Assembly (NCBI RefSeq): GCF_000336955.1
Contig: NZ_AOLI01000014.1
Coordinates: forward strand, 168,005-232,004
From: Haloferax larsenii JCM 13917
GTDB taxonomy: Archaea > Halobacteriota > Halobacteria > Halobacteriales > Haloferacaceae
Length of the DNA stretch: 64,000 bases
Reading direction: 5' to 3'
Below, one piece after another: positions 1 to 8,607 of this stretch. How positions within the stretch are numbered: the first letter of the stretch is position 1; every line of letters starts with the position of its first letter. The position numbers and the translations under genes are program-made. The notes under the pieces were generated by a model. It had not been told where the DNA came from, searched no databases, and worked only from the letters and a program-made list of their open reading frames with translations.

Positions 1-666
1 GAGCGCCTTCGCGGCGTCACCCGAGGTTCGGATACCACCGTCGGCCATCACGTGGATGCCGAGTTCGTGCGCGCGGTCGGCGCAGTCCGAGACAGCCGTC
101 AACTGCGGGTAGCCAGCGCCGGCGACCTTCCGGGTCGTGCAGTGAGAACCGGGCCCGACGCCGACTTTCACGCATCCGGCACCGGCCTCATAGAGGTCTT
201 CGACGGCCGCCGGCGTGACGACGTTGCCCGCGACGATTTCGATATCGAACTCGTCGTCGATTACGGAGACGGCGTCGAGACACCGCTCCATGTGGCCGTG
301 GGCGATGTCCATCACGACCGCGTCGGCACCGGCGTTCACGAGTGCCTCCGTCCGTTCGAGGTAGTCTTCGTTGATTCCGACCGCACCCGCGACCGTGCCG
401 CCGCGTTCCGCGACGCTTCGGACCTGTTGGGACTGTTCGTCTATGGTGAGGAACCGGTGGATAACACCCATTCCGCCCAGATTCGAGAGTTCGGCCGCCA
501 ACTCGTCTTCGGTGACCGTATCCATCGCCGCACTGACGAGCGGTGTGTCTAGCCGAAGGTTCGGCGTCACGTTAGTCGAGAGGTCCACGTCGCTCCTGCT
601 ATCGACCGGGGAGCGCTGTGGAACCAGCAATACATCTCCATACGAGAGACCTGTGCGAATCTCCAT
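1..666 (-). CDS. guaB: IMP dehydrogenase / GMP reductase family protein, 3' end cut by window
   Basis: A purine-nucleotide oxidoreductase of the IMPDH/GMPR TIM-barrel family, running off the left edge of the window. The frame starts MEIRTGLSYGDVLLVPQ and contains the catalytic loop GVGPGSHCTTRKVAGAGYP, with the catalytic Cys, and the phosphate-binding stretch VMADGGIRTSGD. The barrel is continuous through VIHRFLTIDEQ and GTVAGAVGIN with no inserted CBS pair, so this is the short CBS-less type. Whether it oxidises IMP or reduces GMP cannot be told from this fragment. The ATG at 666 has a TATA-like box around 698-703 on the minus strand, giving a leader of only a few bases. Family is certain, exact reaction is not. 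Confidence 0.88.
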   Translation of the reverse strand, partial: MEIRTGLSYGDVLLVPQRSPVDSRSDVDLSTNVTPNLRLDTPLVSAAMDTVTEDELAAELSNLGGMGVIHRFLTIDEQSQQVRSVAERGGTVAGAVGINEDYLERTEALVNAGADAVVMDIAHGHMERCLDAVSVIDDEFDIEIVAGNVVTPAAVEDLYEAGAGCVKVGVGPGSHCTTRKVAGAGYPQLTAVSDCADRAHELGIHVMADGGIRTSGDAAKAL

Positions 667-816
667 CGTAACCCTCCACAGCCGAAGGGAGGGACGGATA
701 TAGGTGCTCCGGAAGGCGATTACGTCGCCGGGGAGCGAAACTATTACCTGCTGGGTTCCGTTTGTTTAGCAACACACGGCGTCGCGTTACGTGCGAATCT
801 CCATCCAATCGTAACC
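651..816. repeat. duplicated start region of the IMPDH-family gene
   Basis: The sequence around the start codon at 666 (+ strand tgcgaatctccat then cgtaaccc, 652-674) recurs 140 bp upstream at 792-815 with a 4-base insertion. Read on the minus strand, the upstream copy gives MEIRT followed directly by a TAA stop (804-787). It looks like a partial local duplication of the 5' end. Confidence 0.6.
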
Positions 817-1201
817 CCAACATTTTCGTGCTGCGCGCGCCGTGTGGCTCAAATTCTCGACGAGCGACTGCACTGCGCTCGGACCTGAACTTCTGTAGGC
901 GGAACGATGAATTCGGAAGTGTTTTTATCCGTAATTTTTGACATTGCTATGCCGAACCGACGGTCTCGCTGAGTCGGTGTCGGTAGGTGGTCAGAGGCAC
1001 CCACGAAACGAACGGACCCGCGTTCGGATGCCCTCCTGGCCCTCCTCTCTCTACTTCGGACTCTCGGCACGTCACACTCGGAAACCACCGTCACCGCGAA
1101 CGACGAATCTCGGCCATTCGAACGGCCCTCTCGGTGGATGTGACCAATCGACATCCGTCTGACGGAAGACATTTCCTTCACGCAGTAACTCGATAACGTA
1201 C
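667..1201. other. intergenic region, divergent promoters
   Basis: 535 bp between the divergent IMPDH-family gene and glmU. It holds the IMPDH promoter (TATA-like at about 700) and the duplicated MEIRT segment at about 790-815. A TATA-like tttttatc at 916-923 reads toward glmU. If that is the glmU promoter, the transcript would carry a leader of roughly 250 nt. I see no convincing protein gene. Confidence 0.4.
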
Positions 1202-2428
1202 ATGCAGACTGTCATTCTCGCTGCCGGGCGCGGGACGCGAATGCACCCGCTTACCGACAGGCGACCGAAGCCCATGCTGCCAGTTACCGATAGGCCACTC
1301 GTCGCGCACACGGTCGACGCCGCAATCGAAGCGGGAGCGACCAGCCTGACACTCGTCGTTGGGTACGAGGCTGACGACGTTCGGTCGTTCTTCGGCGACG
1401 AGCGCGGTGGCGTCCCGGTCGAGTTCGCCGTCCAGGAGGAACAGCGTGGAACCGCCGACGCAGTTCGCGCCGCCGCGCCGACCCTCGACGACGACGAACC
1501 GTTCGTCGTCCTCAACGGCGACGCACTCTACGACGTGCCTTCGCTTTCGACGCTGTACGACAGCGTCCCCGCAGTCGGGTCGTATACGGTCGACAACCCG
1601 AGTTCCTACGGCGTCTTGGACACCGACACGGACGGGTTCGTCACCGGCGTGATAGAGAAACCCGAGAACCCGCCGTCGAACCTCATCAACGCCGGGTCGT
1701 ACGTCTTCCCGGCCGAGGCACAGCAGTGGTTGAACGTCGAAGAGAGCGACCGCGGCGAACTCGAACTGACGGACGTGCTCGCCCGCGCCTGCGACGAGTT
1801 CGACGTGCAGGCCGTCGCCTTCGACCGCTGGCTCGACGTCGGCCGCCCGTGGGAACTGCTCGAAGCGAACGAGTGGAAGCTCTCGGAACTCGACGGTCGC
1901 ATCGATGGCGACGTCTCCGACGATGCCGAACTCACCGGCCCCGTGGTCGTCGAAGAAGGGGCGACAGTCCGGTCGGGCGTCGTTATCGAAGGCCCTGCCC
2001 TCGTCCGCAAGGGGGCGACTGTCGGACCGAACGCGTACGTCCGCGGCGCGACTGTCGTCGGCGAGGGCGCGAAAGTCGGTCACGCCGTCGAAGTGAAAAA
2101 CAGCGTGCTGATGGAAGGCGCGACGGTCGGCCACCTCTCGTACGTCGGCGACAGCGTCCTCGGCCGCGACGTGAACTTCGGTGCGGGGACGAAAGTCGCC
2201 AACCTCCGTCACGACGGCGAGGCCGTCCGACAGATGGTGAAAGGCGAACTCGTCTCGACCGGCCGCCGGAAGTACGGCGTCGTGCTCGGTGACGAGGCTA
2301 AGACTGGCATCAACACCTCACTGAACGCTGGTGTTCGACTCCCGACCGGCGGAATGACGAAGCCGTCAGAGTCCGTCCTCTACGACAGAATCGAGGGCGG
2401 TAAGGGAGACGAAACTGAGTCGGAGTAA
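1202..2428 (+). CDS. glmU: Bifunctional GlmU-type sugar-1-P nucleotidylyltransferase / GlcN-1-P acetyltransferase
   Basis: 408 aa. The N-terminal Rossmann nucleotidyltransferase domain opens with the pyrophosphorylase signature LAAGRGTRMHPLT and RPKPML, with the metal-site Asp in LNGDALYD. From about residue 230 a left-handed beta-helix of hexapeptide repeats follows. Near the C-terminus are KVANLRHDG and TGRRKYGVVLGD with KTGINTSL, typical of archaeal bifunctional GlmU, so I assign acetylation of GlcN-1-P and uridylylation to UDP-GlcNAc. The other two nucleotidyltransferases in this window lack that segment. It converges on the glmM-like gene with 15 bp between stops. Function is inferred from motifs; a dTDP- or UDP-glucose role is the main alternative. 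Confidence 0.85.
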   Translation: MQTVILAAGRGTRMHPLTDRRPKPMLPVTDRPLVAHTVDAAIEAGATSLTLVVGYEADDVRSFFGDERGGVPVEFAVQEEQRGTADAVRAAAPTLDDDEPFVVLNGDALYDVPSLSTLYDSVPAVGSYTVDNPSSYGVLDTDTDGFVTGVIEKPENPPSNLINAGSYVFPAEAQQWLNVEESDRGELELTDVLARACDEFDVQAVAFDRWLDVGRPWELLEANEWKLSELDGRIDGDVSDDAELTGPVVVEEGATVRSGVVIEGPALVRKGATVGPNAYVRGATVVGEGAKVGHAVEVKNSVLMEGATVGHLSYVGDSVLGRDVNFGAGTKVANLRHDGEAVRQMVKGELVSTGRRKYGVVLGDEAKTGINTSLNAGVRLPTGGMTKPSESVLYDRIEGGKGDETESE

Positions 2429-2443
2429 GCCGTGGCCGCCGCG

Positions 2444-3751
2444 TCAGTCGAGGAGCGACTGAGCCGCTTCGAGTAGTTCGTCGGCCCGGTCCGCATCGCG
2501 GGCCTCTGCTGTCACCCGAACCAGCGGTTGGGTGCCACTCGCGCGGACGAGGAACCACCCGTCGTCGAACGCGACACGAACACCGTCTATCGTTTCGACG
2601 TCGTCGTACTCGGCGAGCACGCGCTCTTCGACGCGGTCCATCGTCGCTTCCTTCTGGTCGGTCTCGACGCTCTCCCGGCGAATCGGATACGCCTCGAAAT
2701 CTGCGAGGAGCGACGAGAGCGGACCGGCCTCACTCACGAGCGACGCCAGCGTACAGGCAGCCAGTGGCCCGTCAGGGCAGCGTGTCTGGTCCGGCCAAAT
2801 CCACGCCCCAGACGGTTCGCCGCCGAAGGCGAATCCGGGGTTCGACAGCGTCTCCGCGACGTACACGTCGCCGACTTTGGTCCGTTCGATGACGCCGCCG
2901 ACGGGGTCGATGTAGTCGTCGACGGCGAGGCTCGTGTTTAGCGGGGCTGCAATCTTCTGGTGGTCCTCGTCGATGGCGTGACGTGCGAACAGTGCGAGGA
3001 GCGCGTCACCCGAGAGGAACTCGCCGTCCTCCGAAACGGCCATCATCCGGTCGGCGTCGCCGTCGTGGGCGATTCCGAGGTCGGCGTCGGTCGCTGCGAC
3101 GACCTCGGTCAAGCGAGCGCACGTCTCCGCGGTCGGTTCACTCGGGCGCGCCGGGAAACTCCCGTCAGGCTGTGCGTTGAGTGTCTCGACGTGGCACCCG
3201 AGGTTCGTGAGTGCGGTCGCCGTGACCTGTCCCGCTCCGTTGCCTACGTCGACGACGACGTCGAGTTCGGTATCGATATCGACGGCAGATTCGAGCGCGG
3301 CGGCGTGATGGGCGACTGCGTCGTCTCGGGTCGTCTCCGTACCGTGGCCGGCCCAATCTGCGAGTTCGAACTCGCCGTCGGTCAACCGGGATTCGATTGC
3401 GTCGCGCTGTGTCGCGACGAACGCTTGGCCCGACGGGTTCCAGAGTTTGAACCCATTGTCGGTCGCGGGATTGTGAGAGGCGGTGACTGAGACGCCCACG
3501 TCCGCGTCGAAGGCCTCGATTGCACGGGCAACAGTCGGCGTCGACGCCAGGCCGAGCGTGACGACGTCAGCGCCGCACTCGCGTGCACCAGCAGAGAGGG
3601 CGTCGACGAAGACGCGCCCACTGTCTCTCGAATCGCGTCCGACGACGACTGTCTCGTAGCCCTCCGAGGCGACCGCCCGCCCGAGGTCGAGTGCCAGCGA
3701 CGCAGTGATAGTCGAACCGACCGCACCTCGAATACCGCTCGTGCCGAACAT
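2444..3751 (-). CDS. glmM: Phosphohexomutase, GlmM/phosphomannomutase family (copy 1)
   Basis: 435 aa, full length for the alpha-D-phosphohexomutase superfamily. The start MFGTSGIRG is canonical. The catalytic phosphoserine loop is VTASHNPATDNG, the metal loop is HDGDADR and the sugar-binding loop is GEPSGAW. The C-terminal phosphate-binding loop is VRASGTQPLVRV. GEPSG is more usual in phosphomannomutase/phosphoglucomutase and GEQSG in GlmM, so this copy may act on mannose- or glucose-phosphates as well as or instead of GlcN-6-P. It lies tail to tail with glmU, which supports a place in UDP-GlcNAc synthesis. A paralogue sits at 21371-22696. Confidence 0.85.
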   Translation of the reverse strand: MFGTSGIRGAVGSTITASLALDLGRAVASEGYETVVVGRDSRDSGRVFVDALSAGARECGADVVTLGLASTPTVARAIEAFDADVGVSVTASHNPATDNGFKLWNPSGQAFVATQRDAIESRLTDGEFELADWAGHGTETTRDDAVAHHAAALESAVDIDTELDVVVDVGNGAGQVTATALTNLGCHVETLNAQPDGSFPARPSEPTAETCARLTEVVAATDADLGIAHDGDADRMMAVSEDGEFLSGDALLALFARHAIDEDHQKIAAPLNTSLAVDDYIDPVGGVIERTKVGDVYVAETLSNPGFAFGGEPSGAWIWPDQTRCPDGPLAACTLASLVSEAGPLSSLLADFEAYPIRRESVETDQKEATMDRVEERVLAEYDDVETIDGVRVAFDDGWFLVRASGTQPLVRVTAEARDADRADELLEAAQSLLD

Positions 3752-3890
3752 ACTACTACTTCACTTATCTCTGATATGTAAGTTCTCACCCCAATCGACC
3801 CGGTGAGCGCTCCCAACTCCGTGAGAATACCACTCATATTTCACTATACCATACAATTATCATCTGTGGCTCGGAATTGACACGGTGACT

Positions 3891-5267
3891 ATGGAACACG
3901 GGACGAGAGAGTCGCCGAGCATCCGTGTCCTCTACGTCGACGACGACGACGGGTTGCTGACGTTGACGAAACGGTTTCTCGAAAGCCAGCGTGACCGCCT
4001 CGAAATAGAGACGACGCAGTCTCCCAAGCGGGCGCTCCAGATGCTCGACGAACGCGAGTTCGACGTTCTCGTCTCGGACTTCCAGATGCCCGAACTGTCG
4101 GGGCTCGAACTCCTCGAAACGGTCCGCCGAGAGCGCGGGTCGTCGATTCCGGTCGTCATCTTCACCGGTCGAAGTCGCGAGGAAGTCGCTATCGAGGCGC
4201 TCAACCTCGGTGCGGACAGGTACATCCAGAAGGGCGGGGACCCGTCGACGCAGTACGGCGTGTTGCTACAGACGATAGAACAACTGGCGAGCCACCGCCA
4301 GGCACGGCAGCGACTCCGCAAGCGAGAAGCACATCTCGAAATCACGCTCGATTCTATCGCAGAAGCTGTCGTCGCCACCGACGCGTCCGGCGAGATTCAG
4401 AAGATGAACCGCACTGCAGAGGAGTTGACCGGCTGGAATACCGCTGATGCCGTCGGAAAGCATCTTCGAGACGTGTTCCACTTCGTCGACGACGAGACCG
4501 GGGACCCTCTCACACCGTCGGCTGAGGTTCTCGAACACGGTTCCTCGGTCGAACTCGAAGATACGACGAAACTCGTCGTCGACGGCGGCGAGACACGGTA
4601 CATCGACGGGAGTGTGTCGCCGATTTTGACAGACGACGGGACGATTGAGGGCCTCGTTGCCGTGTTGAGAGACGCCACGGACGACGTACTCGAACGGGAG
4701 CGCCGCGAGCGCCAACAGGATGCTCTCATCGAGATGGCGACCAGCGATGCGGTTCTCATGGGGTCGTTCGACGAAGCGGTTCGGCACATCACCGAGACAG
4801 TGGCCGAAACGCTCGACATCGACAGGGCGAGTATTTGGCTCGCCGACGAGTCCGGCACGACGCTGTTCTGCGAAGACCGCTACGACCGGAGAGATGAGAC
4901 ACACACCGCTGGCGACCAAATCTCCGCAGACGACTATCCGGCGTACTTCGAAGCCCTCGAATCGAATCGCTCGATTTCGGTTGTCGACGCTCGGACCAAC
5001 CCACTGACCAGTGAACTCCGCGACGATTATCTCGCACCGAACGCAGTGACCTCGATGCTGGATGCGACACTACGGTCCGGTGGAACCATCGCCGGCGTCG
5101 TCTGTACCGAACACGTCGGCGACCCCCGAGACTGGCGGGCCGACGAGATAACCTTCGCCGCAGAGGTCGCCGACACTGTCGTCATCACACTGTTGCAAGC
5201 AAGCGGCGTCGACCGTCGAGACAAAAATTCTACAGTTGACCGCGAACCACTCACAGACGAGTCGTGA
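3891..5267 (+). CDS. Response regulator receiver-PAS-GAF signalling protein
   Basis: 458 aa from the ATG at 3891; an in-frame GTG at 3885 is the alternative start. Residues about 10-125 form a receiver domain (LYVDDDDGLLTL, phospho-acceptor Asp in VLVSDFQMPE, conserved IFTGR and Lys in YIQKGGDP). Residues about 145-270 form a PAS domain (ITLDSIAEAVVATDASG) and about 290-440 a GAF domain (IEMATSDAVLMGSFDEAVRHI). There is no kinase, ATPase or DNA-binding domain, so the output must be through a partner, as in many haloarchaeal REC-PAS-GAF proteins. A TATA-like acaattat at about 3851-3858 fits a short leader. The ligand and the partner kinase are unknown. Confidence 0.8.
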   Translation: MEHGTRESPSIRVLYVDDDDGLLTLTKRFLESQRDRLEIETTQSPKRALQMLDEREFDVLVSDFQMPELSGLELLETVRRERGSSIPVVIFTGRSREEVAIEALNLGADRYIQKGGDPSTQYGVLLQTIEQLASHRQARQRLRKREAHLEITLDSIAEAVVATDASGEIQKMNRTAEELTGWNTADAVGKHLRDVFHFVDDETGDPLTPSAEVLEHGSSVELEDTTKLVVDGGETRYIDGSVSPILTDDGTIEGLVAVLRDATDDVLERERRERQQDALIEMATSDAVLMGSFDEAVRHITETVAETLDIDRASIWLADESGTTLFCEDRYDRRDETHTAGDQISADDYPAYFEALESNRSISVVDARTNPLTSELRDDYLAPNAVTSMLDATLRSGGTIAGVVCTEHVGDPRDWRADEITFAAEVADTVVITLLQASGVDRRDKNSTVDREPLTDES

Positions 5268-5302
5268 ACGTGCATTTTTAGTGACATTCCTTCGAACCGG
5301 CT

Positions 5303-5314
5303 CTTTTATTTTTC
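5303..5314 (+). terminator. T-rich terminator candidate
   Basis: The run cttttatttttc lies 36 bp after the stop of the REC-PAS-GAF gene, following an earlier attttt at 5275-5280. Archaeal terminators are usually oligo-T runs without a hairpin, so this is a plausible site. Confidence 0.4.
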
Positions 5315-5472
5315 AGACGGGAGCTATCTGGTCGTTCATCGAGGAAGGATATTCCGAAGATAATCCGACTCGAATACTGCCATAAGTGTACGGTCACACT
5401 ATTTTTCGGGAGGGCAACCATCTGACGGCCTCACCGTGAAACCTAAAATGGGGGGGAAGCGAACCGTAGTGT

Positions 5473-5916
5473 ATGTCGAACAGCAGCCGATTCGTCGTCG
5501 CGACGCACGTGCTCACGAACCTCGCCGTGCGGAGCGACGAACGGCTGTCCTCTGACCGTCTCGCGTGGAGCGTCAATACGAATCCCGTCGTCATTCGACA
5601 GCTTCTCTGTTCACTTCGAGAGGCCGAACTCGTCGATTCGAAGCGCGGTCCGACCGGCGGATTCACACTCGCACGCGACCCCGAGGGCATCACGCTCCGG
5701 GATATCTACGAGGCGGTCGAGGACCCAGAGCCGTTCTGCTTCCACGCAAACGAACCGAACGACGAGTGCACGGTTGGAGAGTACATCCAGCCCGTTCTCG
5801 GCGAACTACTCGAACCCGCAGTCCAGTCGATGTTAGACGAACTCGACGCGGTGTCTATCGCCGACGTTCACGAGACTATTTTCGACGTCGCCGAGGACGA
5901 TTCTCTCGAAGCCTGA
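5473..5916 (+). CDS. Rrf2 family transcriptional regulator
   Basis: 147 aa winged-helix regulator. The DNA-binding part reads FVVATHVLTNLAV with the recognition region NPVVIRQLLCSLREAELV, and the wing contains the Rrf2 hallmark KRGPTGGFTLARDP then ITLRDIYEAVE. Bacterial members such as IscR and NsrR bind Fe-S clusters through three Cys. Here the cluster-type loop has C89 and C99 with a third, C46, in the HTH, so classical three-Cys ligation is not present. Redox sensing through C89/C99 is possible but unproven. It converges with the HxlR gene, with 27 bp between the stops. Confidence 0.83.
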   Translation: MSNSSRFVVATHVLTNLAVRSDERLSSDRLAWSVNTNPVVIRQLLCSLREAELVDSKRGPTGGFTLARDPEGITLRDIYEAVEDPEPFCFHANEPNDECTVGEYIQPVLGELLEPAVQSMLDELDAVSIADVHETIFDVAEDDSLEA

Positions 5917-5943
5917 GAAATCGGGTATTACGCTCAAAACCGC

Positions 5944-6315
5944 CTACGCGGACGTCTCTGCCGCCTCGACCTCGACTGCTGGTTGGTCGCTTTCTCCGTC
6001 GAGCCACTCGCTCGCCCACTCTTCGATTTCGTCGAAGACCGGACAAAGCGACTGTCCCTTGTCCGTCAGCGAGTAGTAGGTCGCCACGGGAGCGTCTTCT
6101 TCGAGTCGGCGGTCCACGAAGCCCGTCTCTTGGAGGTCGTCGAGGACGCGAGAGAGCGTCCGTGAACTCGCTCCAGTCGAGCGCTTGAGTTCGTTGAATC
6201 GCTTTTCGCCCTCTTGGAGGTCGTGAAGGACGATGAGTCGCCACTGCGACCCGATTTGCTGGATAGAGTTGATAATCGGACAGGCGGCTTCGTTGAGTTC
6301 CGTGTTGGAGGCCAT
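5944..6315 (-). CDS. HxlR family winged-helix transcriptional regulator
   Basis: 123 aa from the ATG at 6315 (MASNTELNEAACPI). The frame is open further upstream, but the internal Met best fits the family length. Hallmarks are CPIINSIQQIGSQWRLIVLHDL followed by RFNELKRSTGASSRTLSRVLDDL and the wing YYSLTDKGQSL. The single conserved N-terminal Cys (in AACPI) is the position used by HxlR-type proteins such as HypR to sense electrophiles or oxidants. No target gene is adjacent in operon form; the Rrf2 gene is convergent. Confidence 0.82.
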   Translation of the reverse strand: MASNTELNEAACPIINSIQQIGSQWRLIVLHDLQEGEKRFNELKRSTGASSRTLSRVLDDLQETGFVDRRLEEDAPVATYYSLTDKGQSLCPVFDEIEEWASEWLDGESDQPAVEVEAAETSA

Positions 6316-6457
6316 ACCCCATTGGTTGTGACCGACCACCTTTAGTAGTTCGGTCAAGAACCAGGTTTCATAATGTTATCTGTCACGTCAGCAGGTTCGC
6401 GTCAGTTTCGACGGTGACTGCCGAAGCCGTTGTCTCGTTTGGGACCGTAGACACCGC

Positions 6458-6871
6458 ATGGCGGAGCGACCAACGTTTTCGACGACAGTCGTCGGTTCGA
6501 GCGAATCGGCCGGGACAGGTGTGTTCGATTTCGAGACGTCGGTGCTTCTTCGTCGCAGTAAACGTCTCCACCTCTGGGTCTACGACCAGCATTTCGTCAG
6601 CGACGCCGACGGCTGCGTTCAAACCGGACAGTACCTCCTCGTGACGACGCCCTCGTCTGGAATCGTCGCCCTCGTGACGAACGCCGCAGCGTCGGATGCC
6701 CCGAAACCGAGGACACGCGTGAAAGTCGAATATCGCTACTCGTGGGACGCTGCTGGCGTTTCGACGGAGCGAACCGTCGATTACTGGTCGAAGGAGTCTA
6801 TCGAAAGTCGAAGGGCGGTCTCGCTTGACGACGACGCCACTGTCGAGTACATCCGGCCGACGAAGAAATAG
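6458..6871 (+). CDS. Hypothetical protein
   Basis: 137 aa, unrecognised. It has haloarchaeal codon use and a mixed beta-rich sequence (LHLWVYDQHFV, VKVEYRYSW, VDYWSKESI) with no signal peptide or membrane segment. The ATG at 6458 is 142 bp from the divergent HxlR start. Whether it is a single beta-sandwich domain cannot be settled by eye. Confidence 0.5.
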   Translation: MAERPTFSTTVVGSSESAGTGVFDFETSVLLRRSKRLHLWVYDQHFVSDADGCVQTGQYLLVTTPSSGIVALVTNAAASDAPKPRTRVKVEYRYSWDAAGVSTERTVDYWSKESIESRRAVSLDDDATVEYIRPTKK

Positions 6872-6928
6872 CGACCCCAGTCACATTCGAGCGGGAAGCG
6901 ACGACTCGTCCGAGCCATGGCCACCGCG

Positions 6929-7285
6929 TCAGGCGAGCAGTTTCGAGATGAGAAGGAAGATGCGTTTCAGGTTCTCGGAGAGTCGCGACTGGCCTTCTGA
7001 GTGGAGGACGACGTCGTCTTCGAGCGCGTGAATCTCCAGCGTCCTACCGCGGTCGCTGAGGTCCTTCAGTTCGAAGCCACGGATGGATTCGAACGGGATG
7101 ATGAGATACCGAAACTCTTCGTCGCGGATGTCGGCGTTACACTGGTCTCCGTAGACGTGGAGACTCTTCTGTGTGACGGCGACTTCGTAGCCAATGTAGC
7201 TCATTCCGGCAATTTCGGCACCCGCACGGCTACCCTTGACTTTCGCCTTGAGTTGTGAGGAATCGAGAAGGACTCCGTCTACCAT
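6929..7285 (-). CDS. Conserved haloarchaeal hypothetical protein
   Basis: 118 aa, cytoplasmic, no membrane segment. The middle (IGYEVAVTQKSLHVYG, FRYLIIPFESIRGFELKDL) alternates beta strands around a conserved-looking R-G-F-E motif, which suggests a small PH-like or SRPBCC-sized beta domain. The C-terminus is amphipathic helix (LSENLKRIFLLISKLLA). No function can be assigned. Confidence 0.55.
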   Translation of the reverse strand: MVDGVLLDSSQLKAKVKGSRAGAEIAGMSYIGYEVAVTQKSLHVYGDQCNADIRDEEFRYLIIPFESIRGFELKDLSDRGRTLEIHALEDDVVLHSEGQSRLSENLKRIFLLISKLLA

Positions 7286-7369
7286 ATTCGGCGATTGGTG
7301 TTCTTACCCCTATATGTTCGTCTCTAGTTCTCGAAATTGATTCCCTCAGCCCGTATATCGGCCGGTATG

Positions 7370-7377
7370 GTTTTAAG
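7370..7377 (+). promoter_or_regulatory. TATA-like box of the histidine kinase gene
   Basis: ttttaagt centred about 31 bp before the ATG at 7405, the spacing expected for a leaderless haloarchaeal transcript. Confidence 0.5.
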
Positions 7378-7404
7378 TGAGAATCACCTCAGAACGGCCA
7401 GTAG

Positions 7405-8511
7405 ATGCATCGATTCGGCCCATGGGAGCGGCTTGCTGGGACGCTTCTCATCTGCCTGGTGTTCGCGCTCGGGCAGATGCTTCTCTTCCCAGTCACGTCG
7501 CTCAACGTGACGTTACAAACCGTCACCGAGTTTCTGTTTTTGCTGTTCGTCTTTGGACTGCTGGTCGTCCTCGGCGGCGTCCAGCAACCGAACCGAATCA
7601 AGAACTCCTTCGGTATCGGGCTGACCTTACTCGCGCTCCACGGCGTGACGAACGTCCTCGACCAGTTCATCTCTCATCCGCCAGAGCTCATCCTCCTCGG
7701 AAAGCAGATACCGATGCTCGTGGGGGGCATCACCGTACTCGCGGGGGTCGTACAATGGTCGCAGTTCCGTGACCAGCGCGAGAAACACTACGAAGAGCGA
7801 GGCGAGCGCCTCGTCGAACAGAACGAGCGCCTCGAAACGTTCACGTCCGTCGTCTCTCACGACCTCAGAAACCCGATGACTATCGCCCGTGGCCGGGTCG
7901 AACTCGCCCGCGAGACCGGCGACGTCGAACATCTCGAACCCGCGACAGATGCACTCGACCGCATGGACGAGATAATCGACGACGTGCTCTCGTTGGCGCG
8001 TCTCGGACCCGACGCTATCGAACCGTCCGAAGTGGCGCTCGACGCCGTGGTCTCGCAAGCCTGGTCGAGCGTCGGAACCAAAGACGCCACGCTTCACACA
8101 CCAGCGACACGGTCGACAATCGTCGCCGACGGTCGGTTCCTCCAGGAGGCCTTCGAGAACCTCTTTCGCAACGCAATCGAGCATGCGGGGGCGGACGCGA
8201 CTATCAGGGTCGGGCTACTCGACATGGGATTCTTCGTCGAAGACGACGGCCCGGGTATCCCCGAGTCGAAGCGTGCAGACGTCTTCTCGCCGGGAGAGTC
8301 GTCCACTGGGGGGACGGGACTGGGGTTAGCACTGGTCGACGAAATCGCCGGTGGCCACGGGTGGGACCTCAGAGTCACGGAAGGCGAGACCGGCGGCGCA
8401 CGATTCGAATTTTACGGGGTCAACGTCTCTGCGACGGACCCATCTATCGAACGGACGGGGACAGGAGACACGTCTGCGACGGAACCGACGAAGCCCGACG
8501 TCGCCGATTGA
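7405..8511 (+). CDS. Membrane histidine kinase
   Basis: 368 aa. Residues about 10-120 carry four hydrophobic segments (LAGTLLICLVFALG, FLFLLFVFGLLVVLGG, FGIGLTLLALHG, MLVGGITVLAGVV). A coiled linker (REKHYEERGERLVEQNERLE) leads to the HisKA box TSVVSHDLRNP with phospho-acceptor His152. The ATPase has N-box LFRNAIEHA, G1 EDDGPGIP and G2 GGTGLGLAL. There is no receiver or PAS domain; the membrane bundle may itself be the sensor. No cognate regulator is adjacent, and the nearest receiver protein is at 3891. Its stop codon lies in the first unit of the tandem repeat shared with the convergent DICT gene. Confidence 0.87.
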   Translation: MHRFGPWERLAGTLLICLVFALGQMLLFPVTSLNVTLQTVTEFLFLLFVFGLLVVLGGVQQPNRIKNSFGIGLTLLALHGVTNVLDQFISHPPELILLGKQIPMLVGGITVLAGVVQWSQFRDQREKHYEERGERLVEQNERLETFTSVVSHDLRNPMTIARGRVELARETGDVEHLEPATDALDRMDEIIDDVLSLARLGPDAIEPSEVALDAVVSQAWSSVGTKDATLHTPATRSTIVADGRFLQEAFENLFRNAIEHAGADATIRVGLLDMGFFVEDDGPGIPESKRADVFSPGESSTGGTGLGLALVDEIAGGHGWDLRVTEGETGGARFEFYGVNVSATDPSIERTGTGDTSATEPTKPDVAD

Positions 8512-8607
8512 CGACTCGCGCCAAGTGCTGACGGCTTACGCTAGATACTGACGGCTTACGCTAGATACTGACAGCTCACGCTAAATACCGACAACTTACG
8601 CCAGATG
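8508..8607. repeat. 20-bp tandem repeat, five units, spanning two convergent stop codons
   Basis: Units begin at 8508, 8528, 8548, 8568 and 8588. Units 2 and 3 are identical (ctgacggcttacgctagata); the outer ones are diverged. The kinase stop (TGA, 8509-8511) is in unit 1 and the stop of the convergent DICT gene (TAA, 8598-8596) is in unit 5. Each unit offers TGA or TAG on the plus strand and TAA or TAG on the minus strand, and the 20-bp period rotates frames. Confidence 0.85.

Noticed and set aside
849..1181. 110-codon minus-strand ORF upstream of glmU
   Set aside because: Arg/Ser-rich shadow-like sequence with no domain; it overlaps the probable glmU leader.
8508..8607. CRISPR-like array
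   Set aside because: Units are contiguous, 20 bp long and diverge outward; there are no spacers and no cas genes.
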